Below are positions 17,760 to 26,928 of a DNA stretch of 32,720 nucleotides, piece after piece; the first letter of the stretch is position 1, and each line of letters begins with the position of its first letter. The DNA is from an uncultured Tenacibaculum sp. (GTDB lineage: Bacteria > Bacteroidota > Bacteroidia > Flavobacteriales > Flavobacteriaceae). Under the pieces are notes generated by a model. That model did no database searches and had not been told where the DNA came from. It saw only the letters and a list, made by a program, of their open reading frames with translations. A program made the position numbers and the translations under genes. The stretch is from positions 1 to 32,720 of the forward strand of contig CANNGJ010000030.1 in the NCBI GenBank assembly GCA_947504185.1, written 5' to 3'.

Positions 17760-20700
17760 TAACTTTGAAGTATTGGTTTTAAAATATCTGGGCTTTTGGT
17801 AACAAAAAGGCGCATTCGTTGTTGTGCTTCGCTATTTTTTAAGCCTTTATACAATTTCCAAATCTTTTTATTTTTGGTTTGTTCATCTAATTCATTAAAG
17901 TCGACATCACTAAAAAATTTATCTATTTCTTGCTGTACCAATGCTATAATATTGATTCTCTTTTCAACCATGTGCTCTTTGAAGTACAATTCAAAAACAC
18001 ATCCATTGATCGCTTCTTCAAAAGATATTATAAGATGTTCATTTTTAATTGTTGTGCTTAATTGAGTTTTAGTAGTGTTTATGTGTAAAATTATATCAAC
18101 TAATTTTTCCAATAGTACAGTATCAAATTCACTTATGTTAGGTAGAGGAAGACTTTTACAGTTTTCAATGAGAATTTTTTGAAAAGTGTTTTTTTCAATA
18201 TCCAAATACCTATACTTATGATAAAAATTTAAAGTTTTGGTATTTAATAAAGCATTTAAAACTTTTAGACTAAAATACCTATCCTCTTTGTTTATTATTG
18301 AAAACCCTATTTGAGTATGATATAGTGGTTTTTCTGTGTATCCAGCATATATTTTCAAAGGATTACCTGATACAATCTGTCTAACAATTACCCTTGGATT
18401 AATAAAGAATTTTTTCTTCCTTGGTGCTCCTAACCAATCACCGTATTTTAAATATTCTTCTATATTCTCTTTTACGTAAAAAGGAACTATATTTTTTCCT
18501 GATATTAAAGGGACATATTCATTTGAAAGTTTCTTGTCAGAATGAAAGCTTTTATTTTTAATTAGCTCTTTTGAATGACCTTTATAACTATCATACGGCG
18601 TAATACCTAATGAAAAATCAAAGAAGTTTAATACTGTTTCTTTATTACTCTCAATAATAGAAAGAATTTTATTTATTTCGGGTGTAATAAAAATATTAAA
18701 CTTTGAATTTGAATCTTCTAACCAGTCAAATCTTGCAAACCTTTGAAAATTTAAATTATCAAAATTTATTTCATCGTCATTCTTGTAATAAGCACCATTG
18801 ACAGAAGACTTTCTTTGCTCAATATTATTTGATGCTTGAAAAATTATTGTCTCAACTATAGCATTTGAAAAAATGTTATCAGGTAACTTAATAATGAAAT
18901 CTAACTTATCTAATATTAACTTTCTTATTTTTTTATAAGAACTATTCATTAAAATTGAGTTAGGAATAATATAGCTAATTACACCTTTATTATTTAGCAA
19001 TGTTGTCCCTAATTCTACAAATATCGAATATAAGTTTATTCTGTTTTGTGTGGTTTCATATGTATCAAATAAAACATTTACATAGTCCTTATTTAGATTT
19101 TTGATATCCACATATGGTGGGTTTGCAATAACTATATCGAAACCACCATCTTCAAAAACATCTTTAAAAAATAAACGCCATAAAAAATAAGGACGTTCAG
19201 ATTTCTCTTCAAATTCTAATAATTTTTTACGTGCATTACCTTTACTTTTTAAAGTGTCTTCTATTTGCTTAATTTCTTTAAGTATTAGTTCTGTTTTCTG
19301 TTGCAATTCAAGTTTACGCTTTAAAGACTGCTTCGCACCTGCGAGTTCAATGAGTTTTTGGTTTTCAAATCCTTCTAAACATTTATCTATAAAGTCAATA
19401 ACTTTTTTATCTATAGCTTTATGAATAGCCTGTTTTTTTCTGTAGTTTTTAGGATTAAAATAATCACCCATCAATTTTTTAATATCATCACCTATACCAT
19501 AATCTTCTTTTGGCTCTTCAAAAAGTGTGATGTTTCTATCTGATGGTGTATTAAATAAATTCGTATTGTTCAAAGGAATCCCTTCAAAACTTTCTAACAA
19601 ACTATTTCCTTGCATTATTTTATAATCCAAGTTTGGTAAAGGCTTTGGTTTTTCTTCATCTACGACCAACGATAACCAAAAACGCAAACGAGCAATGTCT
19701 ACAGCGTCTTCCTCTAAATCTACACCATAAATAGAGTTTTGAATAATGTTTTGTTTAATGTCGGCTGGTTGCCAATCTCTTTGAGGTCTATCTAAAGCAA
19801 AATGTATAAACGCTTTTAAACTAAAGATCTCTTGTAACAAGCCCATTGGGAAAGCTCCAGAACCAATTGCAGGGTCGCAAACTTTAACATTCTCAATTAA
19901 TTTTTCGATTCTAATTAAGTCTGCATTTTCAATGTTATCCATAACTTGATTTTTCACCAAGTTTTCCAATTGCTCTTTACTTAAATGATTTAGATGTGTA
20001 TTTAAATACTCAATTAAACTTTCTTGAGTCATAAAATGTACAATCTCTTTTGGGGTATAAAAAGCTCCTTTATCTTTATTATCTTCTAATAAATTCTCAA
20101 AAATACTCCCTAACATTTCAGGGTCTACCGCTACAGTGTGGTCTTCAGGACTGTTTTCGTAAATGGTAAAATTATAACCATTGAAAAACACAAATAACTC
20201 TTCAAATAAAAATCCAGGGAATTTTAATGTTTTATGAGATTTTGGTTCTTGGTATTCTTCAAATAAACCACCATTTAAAAAAGGGATGGCTAATTGATTA
20301 TTTTTGGGCTTTAAAAAGTCACTTTCTTTTAAACTTCTATTAATAAAATATTGTTCAGGTAAATCAAAACTATCATTTTTTCTGTCTGGTGTATTTAGTG
20401 CTTTAAAGAATAATTTGCTTAACCAATTGGTGTAAAATTGTTCTTTATCTGCTTCAAAAAGATTAAATAGAAAATTGGTATCACCACCTTCATACTTAAT
20501 TGGCTTTCCTTCTTTGTCAAATTCAACATCAGTTGCACCCAACCAATGTTTCTTTTGTAGAAAATATAGAAACACAATACGTCCTAACAAACGTTTTACA
20601 AAATTACGGATGTCTTTTTCTACATCTTCGGTGTTTTCAGCTTCAAAAACGGCTCTACATTGCTCATTTGAAGATAAGTGACTTACAAAATCAAAATAAA

Positions 20701-21289
20701 AGTTTTTATACTCTTTAAAAAAGTTGTTTGAAACAGGCTCCACATTAAAAGCTTCAAAGAAATCTTCTAATCTAAAACGTGATTGTTCTAAATTATATAA
20801 ACGTTCTAAAGCTGTTCGATGTTCTTCTGGTGTTCCAAAAATATAGGTGTATTTTTTAGGATTGGTTTCTACATCTTCCACCTCATCAAAGAACTCACTA
20901 CCACCGAATTTACTAATAAAAGAAAAACGCCATTCTTTAGGTTTTTTACTCTCATAAAAATATGTTGCAATAGCACCTTTACCAGCATCTTTTAAAATAT
21001 GCTTTTTGATTAATTGATTAACTCCAACTTTATTGTATTCAATCTTAATATTTTCTTGTAACTCTATTTCAAAAATAGGAAGTGTTATTCCATCTGTAGT
21101 TTTAAGTGTTCCTAATTGATATAAGTTTCTTACTATTTCTTGCGCTTTTTTTGTATTCAGAATTATCTGCTGTGGTTTTAAAGAAACCGTTAGCAAATTT
21201 TTATTACCAGACAGAAATTGAAGCGTATTTATCCAAGACGCTCTACTGTAATTATTTTGTAATATATTTTTTAACCTATCTCTATTCAT
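17759..21289 (-). CDS. Eco57I-type adenine-specific DNA methylase with TaqI-like specificity domain
   Basis: The 1176-residue protein has the gamma-class N6-adenine methylase motifs in order: motif X region GAFYTPKEIV (408-417), motif I DPAIGSGAF (472-480), motif II region YGVDLEEDAVDIARL (521-535) and motif IV NPPY (723-726, in FDIVIANPPYVDI). A coiled-coil insert rich in Lys and Glu (about 640-700) lies between the core motifs. From about 880 to 1080 a TaqI-like C-terminal specificity region is visible (SGKNIVPFY, GDWLGAPRKKKFFINPRVIVRQI). Size and architecture resemble type IIG enzymes and BREX PglX. I see no convincing PD-(D/E)xK nuclease at the N-terminus, so cleavage would have to come from a partner such as the PLD-helicase. 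It starts two bases after the helicase stop. Confidence 0.92.
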   Translation of the reverse strand: MNRDRLKNILQNNYSRASWINTLQFLSGNKNLLTVSLKPQQIILNTKKAQEIVRNLYQLGTLKTTDGITLPIFEIELQENIKIEYNKVGVNQLIKKHILKDAGKGAIATYFYESKKPKEWRFSFISKFGGSEFFDEVEDVETNPKKYTYIFGTPEEHRTALERLYNLEQSRFRLEDFFEAFNVEPVSNNFFKEYKNFYFDFVSHLSSNEQCRAVFEAENTEDVEKDIRNFVKRLLGRIVFLYFLQKKHWLGATDVEFDKEGKPIKYEGGDTNFLFNLFEADKEQFYTNWLSKLFFKALNTPDRKNDSFDLPEQYFINRSLKESDFLKPKNNQLAIPFLNGGLFEEYQEPKSHKTLKFPGFLFEELFVFFNGYNFTIYENSPEDHTVAVDPEMLGSIFENLLEDNKDKGAFYTPKEIVHFMTQESLIEYLNTHLNHLSKEQLENLVKNQVMDNIENADLIRIEKLIENVKVCDPAIGSGAFPMGLLQEIFSLKAFIHFALDRPQRDWQPADIKQNIIQNSIYGVDLEEDAVDIARLRFWLSLVVDEEKPKPLPNLDYKIMQGNSLLESFEGIPLNNTNLFNTPSDRNITLFEEPKEDYGIGDDIKKLMGDYFNPKNYRKKQAIHKAIDKKVIDFIDKCLEGFENQKLIELAGAKQSLKRKLELQQKTELILKEIKQIEDTLKSKGNARKKLLEFEEKSERPYFLWRLFFKDVFEDGGFDIVIANPPYVDIKNLNKDYVNVLFDTYETTQNRINLYSIFVELGTTLLNNKGVISYIIPNSILMNSSYKKIRKLILDKLDFIIKLPDNIFSNAIVETIIFQASNNIEQRKSSVNGAYYKNDDEINFDNLNFQRFARFDWLEDSNSKFNIFITPEINKILSIIESNKETVLNFFDFSLGITPYDSYKGHSKELIKNKSFHSDKKLSNEYVPLISGKNIVPFYVKENIEEYLKYGDWLGAPRKKKFFINPRVIVRQIVSGNPLKIYAGYTEKPLYHTQIGFSIINKEDRYFSLKVLNALLNTKTLNFYHKYRYLDIEKNTFQKILIENCKSLPLPNISEFDTVLLEKLVDIILHINTTKTQLSTTIKNEHLIISFEEAINGCVFELYFKEHMVEKRINIIALVQQEIDKFFSDVDFNELDEQTKNKKIWKLYKGLKNSEAQQRMRLFVTKSPDILKPILQS

Positions 21290-21291
21290 TG

Positions 21292-24200
21292 TTATGCAAA
21301 GGTCTCTGTTAAGACTATTTTAGGGTCTTCAAATTGTCTTGTATTTTCTTTTTCCTCTTCCCAACGTAATGCATCCATTCTTGCTATTTGTTTTATTGGG
21401 TATTTATTCATTAATGCATTTAATTCTGCAATAATTTTTGGCAAAGGCATTTTACGTTTCTTTTGTCGTCTTGCTAAAGTGGCTATATCGTTTCTGAATT
21501 TTCTAAATACACCCATATAAATAATTTTAAGAGAAGTATTTAGTAAATCTTCAAATTCATCAGAAACTTCATTAGGGAATGATTTTTTTAAATCGATAAT
21601 AGCTTTTAGGAACATTACCGAATTACGCTCTTGAACAGATAGATTAGATGTATCATATTCTTCAATACTAAACATTTCATTATAAACTGTTTTAAAATGT
21701 GTTATTGCTTTGTTAACCGCATCAAAATGATTGTTTATAAGTTTAGTTGACTTCTCTTTTTTAAGAGCTTCAAACAACTTAACTGCCTGTATGAATGTAA
21801 TTTCAACACATTGTGTTTCATTACATACATAAAAACTCTCTTTCATTTTATTGCGTAAATAACAAAGTGTTGCATTTTCTATGGTTTGCCCAATTACATC
21901 TTCTGCAACTTCATTTTTTATTTTAGCCAACCTACCAACTCTACTTTTAACAGGTAATTCTTTTAATCGTATATATTCTCTTGTATTTTCTAAATACAAT
22001 TCTCTAACTATCTCTAAGTATTGTAGACGCTCATCAATTTCTTCTTTTGGTTGTAAATCGCCTAATGTGTTGTTTATAATTTCTTCTTGCTCTGAATATA
22101 TTTTGCTGTCTTCACCAAATGCAGAATGAAAACCTTGTAATTTCTTTAATGCTTTTTCGTTTAACTTAATTAAGGCATTAGATTGCGCAGTAGGGTAGAA
22201 ATTATAAATAAGTATTTCTTTTGCTTTTGTACCTATACGATTAACACGTCCTATACGTTGCATTAATCGGGTAGCATTCCAAGGAATATCATAGTTTAGA
22301 ATTACATTGCTACGATGTAAGTTGATACCTTCTGCTAATACTTCTGTAGTTATAATAATATTATAATCATTCTCCTTCTTTTCAGGGTAATTAGCATCAA
22401 AGTTTTTACGAATAGTATTGAAACGCTTTTTAACGTTAGAGGCACTAATTGCCATTACATCAGTTCTACCTAATTTTTCTAATTCATCTGCTAAATACTT
22501 TACAGTTTCTTTAGATTCTGAAAATATGACTAATTTTTTTTCAAGATTGTCTTTACCTAAAAAGACAGGTTTTAAGTCATTAATAAACTTCTTAATTTTT
22601 GGGTCTTCATCAACAGATTCCCATTTGTTAAATAGTTCATCAATAATCTCTTGGTCTCTTTTTAATCCTTCCAATAATTCAGATGAAAAATCTTCAGCTT
22701 TATAAATAGCATTGTTAGGTGACTGTTCGTTTAACTCGTTAATTTTATCTTCAATCTCATCTTCCTTCCCTTCATCATAATATTTGTTTAAATCTAAATC
22801 TGGCGCAACAAATATCTTGTCATTTTCAAACATTTCAATCATTCGTTGATTGGATGCGTGAAATCTTTTTAAAGATTTTTTAAATGCAAAAAAACTACTT
22901 TCCAAACGTTTCACCATTTGGGTCTTCATTATCATTGCTAATTGCCTTGATATTAATGTTGCATTATCATATATATCTAAATACTCTTCATTAATAAATT
23001 CAATAGCTCGATAACGATAATAACCAACACCATCAATTAAACTAAAGACTGTTTCATAAAAAAGGTTATTTAAATCTTCATTAAATGTATATTCAATTTT
23101 TTGAGGCTTTCTAATATCAGGGAAAGACATTCCTTGCTCATCAACATCTTCTTTGTAGCGTTTTATATTTTGTATATCAGCTCTTGTTCTTCGGATTACT
23201 AATTCAGTAAAAATTTTATCTCTAATAGGTAAGTAAATATCTTTTACTTTCTGAACTAATTCTTTATGGTCTTTTACTTGATATAACTTTTTATATGCTT
23301 CTATTTTAGGTGCAAAAAATGATTGTAAATTAGGAACTCCTTCAATTGTAGATTTGCGAGAATCCTGAAATAAATATACTTGGTTTGCTATATCATCTGG
23401 TCTGTTGTTTAATGGTGTAGCTGATATTAGCATTACCTTTTTCTTTCTATTTATATCATTACCAACAGTAATACGAGGTGTTTTACAAATTAATTCTAAT
23501 AAGCCATACATATTTGAACCTGCTGACCTAAATTTATGAGATTCATCAACAACTATTAAGTCATACTCCTCTGGATTATAATAATTAATATTATCGCCAT
23601 CTATAATTTTATGAAGACTACCATTGGTAACAAACTGAACAAAGTTTGTTATTCCAAAATCTTTAATAGTATTTTTCCAGTTAGCCTCTAAAGCATTTGG
23701 ATAAACTACTAATACTCTCGTTCTACCGCCATTTTTATCAATATATCTTTTTATGATTCTTGAAGCAACAACTGTTTTTCCTAATCCCACAACATCTGCT
23801 AGAATAAAACCGTTATGCTTCATTAACTTATCAAATCCTTCTACTACTGCATCTGACTGATATTGTAAATTATTATACCCTGTTGGTAAATCTTTGCTTG
23901 ATATTTTATCTCTAATAACAGCATCCCCAAAATACTCTATGAGCATTTTAATGTATAATTGGTAAGGGGTTACATCATCATTTAAATAGGTCTTCTTTTT
24001 TAAGCCTTTGATATCTACAGGTAATAATTCAGTAGACTCTTCCCAAAGTTCTTCAAATTCCTTTGTTGCAAATACAACATCTTCATAATCTTTTAATAAT
24101 ACATTAAATTCATAATTGGAAGAATCTGTAGTACCTAAACCATTCCCAGTTAAATTTGAAGAGCCTGTAATAACACTACCATTGGTATGCTCATTAAAAG

Positions 24201-24624
24201 GGCTTGGTCTAAATATATACACTTTAGCGTGAAGATTTCTTTGACCGTGCGCCTTAATCACTACTTTTTTAGTGATTATATCGTCTATAAATTGTATTAT
24301 TCCCTTTTCAATATCTTCAGTATAGTTAGCTTCTGATATATCTTTGGAAACAAAATTAATATACTCTTCTTTTGTATGATTGGTGTTTTCTAAATAGTGC
24401 TGACCTTTTTTCTTTGCTTCTGCTATTAGTTCATCAACATTAATTCCTACTAAAATTCTAATTTCTGGAACGTCACCGAGTAAAGGTCTAATTTTAAAAT
24501 ATCCAGATGCTCTAAAATACCCTACAAGTGCATCAAAGCTTTGTATAGATTGGTTCTCAAATACGCCTTTGAATTTGTCTATTAAGTTGTTGTTATTTCT
24601 ATTAGTAAAAAACTTTGTTGACAT
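21292..24624 (-). CDS. PLD-nuclease / SNF2-type helicase fusion, first gene of the defence-like operon
   Basis: The 1110-residue protein joins two parts. The N-terminal part (about 1-200) is a phospholipase-D-like nuclease domain with His132-x-Lys134 (LHAKVYIF) and GSSNLT (154-159). The second part is a superfamily-2, SNF2-like helicase/translocase: Walker A ADVVGLGKT (276-284), DESH (360-363), SATP (401-404), and in the C-terminal lobe VLAEGINLH and the arginine-finger motif QRIGRVNRIG. The C-terminal 250 residues are helical. This resembles the helicases of DISARM and of restriction-like loci and should translocate on double-stranded DNA. The PLD domain is the only obvious nuclease in the operon. 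A promoter-like TATATTTG lies upstream. Confidence 0.92.
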   Translation of the reverse strand: MSTKFFTNRNNNNLIDKFKGVFENQSIQSFDALVGYFRASGYFKIRPLLGDVPEIRILVGINVDELIAEAKKKGQHYLENTNHTKEEYINFVSKDISEANYTEDIEKGIIQFIDDIITKKVVIKAHGQRNLHAKVYIFRPSPFNEHTNGSVITGSSNLTGNGLGTTDSSNYEFNVLLKDYEDVVFATKEFEELWEESTELLPVDIKGLKKKTYLNDDVTPYQLYIKMLIEYFGDAVIRDKISSKDLPTGYNNLQYQSDAVVEGFDKLMKHNGFILADVVGLGKTVVASRIIKRYIDKNGGRTRVLVVYPNALEANWKNTIKDFGITNFVQFVTNGSLHKIIDGDNINYYNPEEYDLIVVDESHKFRSAGSNMYGLLELICKTPRITVGNDINRKKKVMLISATPLNNRPDDIANQVYLFQDSRKSTIEGVPNLQSFFAPKIEAYKKLYQVKDHKELVQKVKDIYLPIRDKIFTELVIRRTRADIQNIKRYKEDVDEQGMSFPDIRKPQKIEYTFNEDLNNLFYETVFSLIDGVGYYRYRAIEFINEEYLDIYDNATLISRQLAMIMKTQMVKRLESSFFAFKKSLKRFHASNQRMIEMFENDKIFVAPDLDLNKYYDEGKEDEIEDKINELNEQSPNNAIYKAEDFSSELLEGLKRDQEIIDELFNKWESVDEDPKIKKFINDLKPVFLGKDNLEKKLVIFSESKETVKYLADELEKLGRTDVMAISASNVKKRFNTIRKNFDANYPEKKENDYNIIITTEVLAEGINLHRSNVILNYDIPWNATRLMQRIGRVNRIGTKAKEILIYNFYPTAQSNALIKLNEKALKKLQGFHSAFGEDSKIYSEQEEIINNTLGDLQPKEEIDERLQYLEIVRELYLENTREYIRLKELPVKSRVGRLAKIKNEVAEDVIGQTIENATLCYLRNKMKESFYVCNETQCVEITFIQAVKLFEALKKEKSTKLINNHFDAVNKAITHFKTVYNEMFSIEEYDTSNLSVQERNSVMFLKAIIDLKKSFPNEVSDEFEDLLNTSLKIIYMGVFRKFRNDIATLARRQKKRKMPLPKIIAELNALMNKYPIKQIARMDALRWEEEKENTRQFEDPKIVLTETFA

Positions 24625-24643
24625 CTAAAATTTTTATTAAAGT

Positions 24644-24651
24644 CAAATATA
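24644..24651 (-). promoter_or_regulatory. Predicted -7 element of the defence-like operon
   Basis: The minus strand reads TATATTTG, an exact TAnnTTTG match, 19 bases before the start codon of the PLD-helicase gene. A terminator for the preceding gene lies just upstream, which supports an independent transcription start here. The -33 element is weak. Confidence 0.45.
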
Positions 24652-24687
24652 TGAATATGATTTCTCTTAATTAAAAATCATAAAAAA

Positions 24688-24713
24688 AATCACGAAGAAA
24701 GTACCTCGTGATT
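24688..24713 (-). terminator. Terminator of the secreted-protein gene
   Basis: AATCACGA (24688-24695) pairs with TCGTGATT (24706-24713) and is followed on the minus strand by a run of T. It lies 25 bases past the stop of the 208-residue protein gene and separates it from the four-gene operon. Confidence 0.8.
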
Positions 24714-24737
24714 ATATTATAAGCTTATTTTTAAATT

Positions 24738-25364
24738 CTAAAATCTCTGTTCTAGTTTAAACATTTTACACAGTTTATTATATGATTCAACAAGAGCTTT
24801 GAAATGTTTTTTCAATTTCTTAGTCCCTTTAGGTACTTTTACATCCACATACTGTCCTTTATCATTATCGATATACCTAACTATCAATCCAGTTTCTTCA
24901 TTTTCTAACACATACTTAATAAAGTCTTTAGCCTCTCCTATAGCTTCAATATCTGATTGTTCATGAACCTCAACTCCAATAGTATTTCTTGTTGTTTCCT
25001 TATCTTTTATTTTAAAAACAACTCCTTTACCTTGTCTAATCTCTTTTCTTGAGCCTAATAAATAACTCACCTCGTCAAAAAATACCCAACTTGTATCAAA
25101 ATAATTATTAATCAATCTTATAGGCATAATTATTTGCTTACCTTCTTCCATCTTTGCTCCAAAGTAAATTTGAATATTTTTAACTGAATTAGCTCCAACT
25201 GTAAAATCCTTTTTTACCAAAGGAGTTGGTTTTGATTTAATCCAAGTTATTTTCTTGTGATAATTGTTAGTCATTAAAACCCCTTTCAATTTGATTTTTT
25301 CTTGACTAAATGTTTGGAAAACTCCAATAAATACGGTTAAAAATAAAAGCAATATTTTCTTCAT
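24738..25364 (-). CDS. Secreted protein of unknown function
   Basis: The 208-residue protein has a clear signal peptide (MKKILLLFLTVFIGVFQTFSQ) and no further membrane segment. The mature part is mixed alpha/beta with many charged residues and ends in a lysine-rich helix (KGTKKLKKHFKALVESYNKLCK). I recognise no family. It is closed by its own terminator, and the intergenic region before it is the structured element at 25417-25559, so that element would form its 5' leader if transcription comes from the right. It is cargo of the island and has no evident link to the mobility or defence genes. Confidence 0.75.
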   Translation of the reverse strand: MKKILLLFLTVFIGVFQTFSQEKIKLKGVLMTNNYHKKITWIKSKPTPLVKKDFTVGANSVKNIQIYFGAKMEEGKQIIMPIRLINNYFDTSWVFFDEVSYLLGSRKEIRQGKGVVFKIKDKETTRNTIGVEVHEQSDIEAIGEAKDFIKYVLENEETGLIVRYIDNDKGQYVDVKVPKGTKKLKKHFKALVESYNKLCKMFKLEQRF

Positions 25365-25416
25365 CTTTTTTAAAATTCAATATCAGTCCCAAATATTGAT
25401 TTAATTAAAAAAAGAA

Positions 25417-25559
25417 GCGTGGGTACTGAACCATACGCCTCAAAGGTATCGCCAAACACCCTGCAACAATACGGACAGCCCACGCCCATTTGGACGTAGA
25501 TATAAATCCGTATTCCTTGTTGCTTTTAAAATTTGGCGATTTTTTGAGACAAGAATACG
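25417..25559. other. Structured, pseudoknot-like intergenic element (possible RNA or folded-DNA repeat)
   Basis: Three long inverted repeats interlock in 143 bases that are clearly richer in GC than the surroundings. A: GCGTGGG (25417-25423) with CCCACGC (25479-25485). B: ATCGCCAAA (25448-25456) with TTTGGCGAT (25532-25540). C: GCAACAATACGGA (25463-25475) with 25507-25513 and 25517-25523, with a three-base bulge. C nests in B, while A crosses both, which makes a pseudoknot. An alternative hairpin uses GCGT/ACGC at 25417-25438, and 25549-25559 can compete for the 3' arm of C. Runs of T follow the outer stems on both strands (25541-25545 on plus, 25405-25413 read on minus). No convincing reading frame covers it. 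It could be a leader RNA, a small RNA, or a mobile repeat of flavobacterial genomes. Confidence 0.5.
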
Positions 25560-25631
25560 ATTACGCTACTTATTTTTTATGTCTGAAACTACTTTAAGTT
25601 CCAAAATCAAATATATCAATTCTAATTAATA

Positions 25632-25814
25632 TTAGCTCCTATCAATATCTTCTTCTCTAATCGCATCTGGAGGGATTGGTCCTCGTCCATTATAAGGGAG
25701 AAATATCTGCACTGTGTTTTCCTTTAACTCAGGAAAATTCTTAGTATCAAATTCTCCATCTGCAAGTGATTTTATAAGTTTAACCTTTAACTCTTTAGTA
25801 ATTTTAACTTTCAT
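25632..25814 (-). CDS. Small hypothetical protein
   Basis: The 60-residue soluble protein is rich in Lys, Glu and Pro, with a helix at the N-terminus and a loop GRGPIPPDAIREEDIDRS at the end. I recognise no family. Its start overlaps the end of the DUF5681-like gene by 11 bases, which suggests coupled translation, and it is the last gene of this mobility-associated group before the structured element. Confidence 0.55.
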   Translation of the reverse strand: MKVKITKELKVKLIKSLADGEFDTKNFPELKENTVQIFLPYNGRGPIPPDAIREEDIDRS

Positions 25815-26106
25815 CTTCTATATCTTTATTTATTTCATTTATTAAATAATCTAATTGAGATTCAGACAATACATCCATATCGATTTTTGCTTGCACGTTT
25901 TGCATTTTAGGCATTGTATACTGCATTAATTTTTCAAAAAAATGAATCCTTTCTTTTGGTGATAATTCTTTAAAATCTTTTTCAATCTGTTCTCTATTTC
26001 CTTCTAAGAGGTCATTCAACCACTTTCGCGTAGTTTTAGTTACTTTGTTGACAGATCCTCTGGGTCTGCCTTTCGGGTTATTTGTCTGTCCTTTTTTTAA
26101 TCCCAT
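25804..26106 (-). CDS. DUF5681-like small DNA-associated protein
   Basis: The 100-residue protein starts with GLKKGQTNNPKGRPRGSVNK, the hallmark of the DUF5681 / terminase-small-subunit-like N-terminus, with an AT-hook-like GRPRG. The rest is helical (TTRKWLNDLLEGNREQIEKDF and later), ending in an acidic tail. Such proteins occur in prophages and other integrated elements, and the basic arm suggests DNA binding. No terminase large subunit or other phage structural gene is present, so a packaging role is unlikely here. It overlaps the next gene by 11 bases. Confidence 0.65.
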   Translation of the reverse strand: MGLKKGQTNNPKGRPRGSVNKVTKTTRKWLNDLLEGNREQIEKDFKELSPKERIHFFEKLMQYTMPKMQNVQAKIDMDVLSESQLDYLINEINKDIEDES

Positions 26107-26169
26107 TTTGTTTTCTTTTGTTTTTTACAAAAAATGCTTTTGATACCTTTTCCCTTATATATCCCTTTT

Positions 26170-26907
26170 TTATTGTGTCCTATTTTGTCTCTTTCTATTT
26201 CTAAACCTTTTAATTACTAAATGTCCAATGAATAAATCTGGGTTAACAATCTTAATTTTCTCTCTATGGATTATTGGAAAACCAGTGTTTTCAACATTCC
26301 AGTTTCTTCTTAGGTTTTTAATATTGATATTTTTTATATCAATATCGGTCGTCTGTATGTCTTTCTTTCTATAAACATATTTATTTTTTATTGCTTCATT
26401 TTTTAATCTAACAATAGAAGTTTGAGGGATTTGTAAAGTTTTAGACAAGTAAGATAGGGACAAAGGTTGCATTCTTTCACTTAATTGTCTTGAACCCCCT
26501 TTTTTTAGTTCTTTGCGTTTAAGAAATACTTTTAGTTTATAATAGTAACTAATAATTGCCCCCATCAAAAAGCCTTTATATTTTTCTTTATCTAAATCCT
26601 TAATATGAAATTCCACTTTAGCAGTAAAGTGTAAGTTTGTTTTTAATGCTATACTCTGCCAACTTCGTAAGAAAATATTATCTCTGGAATCAATACTTAA
26701 AAAACGTTTTTCTTTTAAGACATTTAAATGTCTATTAAACGTCTTTTTGCTTATATCTAAACCTTTGATTATATCAAGTGCTGTTTCCTTTCTTTTTATT
26801 ACACCTGTAGTTGAAATATTTTTTAGATATAAGAAAGTTCTAAATTCATTCTTTTGATTCTCTTTTAAAACATGCTCAATTAATTGAATAGGTATATATC
26901 TTATCAT
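26170..26907 (-). CDS. Double helix-turn-helix protein of the island (replication or regulatory type)
   Basis: The 245-residue basic protein has two regions that look like winged helices. One is at about 40-80 (ETALDIIKGLDISKKTFNRHLNVLKEKRFLSI) and one at about 150-190 (LSLSYLSKTLQIPQTSIVRLKNEAIKNKYV). Both follow the pattern of helix, turn, recognition helix, wing. The C-terminus is very basic (FRNRKRQNR). Related proteins commonly sit beside integrase and excisionase genes in Bacteroidota islands, where they may start replication or control excision. I cannot tell which. It lies 21 bases after the excisionase-like gene. Confidence 0.65.
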   Translation of the reverse strand: MIRYIPIQLIEHVLKENQKNEFRTFLYLKNISTTGVIKRKETALDIIKGLDISKKTFNRHLNVLKEKRFLSIDSRDNIFLRSWQSIALKTNLHFTAKVEFHIKDLDKEKYKGFLMGAIISYYYKLKVFLKRKELKKGGSRQLSERMQPLSLSYLSKTLQIPQTSIVRLKNEAIKNKYVYRKKDIQTTDIDIKNINIKNLRRNWNVENTGFPIIHREKIKIVNPDLFIGHLVIKRFRNRKRQNRTQ

Positions 26908-26928
26908 TCTATTAACAGTTAAAAGAAT

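Noticed and set aside
14891..24624. Reading the operon as DISARM or BREX
   Set aside because: No DrmA or DrmB-like (DUF1998) protein for DISARM, and no PglZ, BrxC or BrxL for BREX; the shared parts are only helicase, methylase and PLD domains.
25804..26106. Island as a prophage because of the terminase-like small protein
   Set aside because: No large terminase, portal, capsid, tail or lysis genes in the element.
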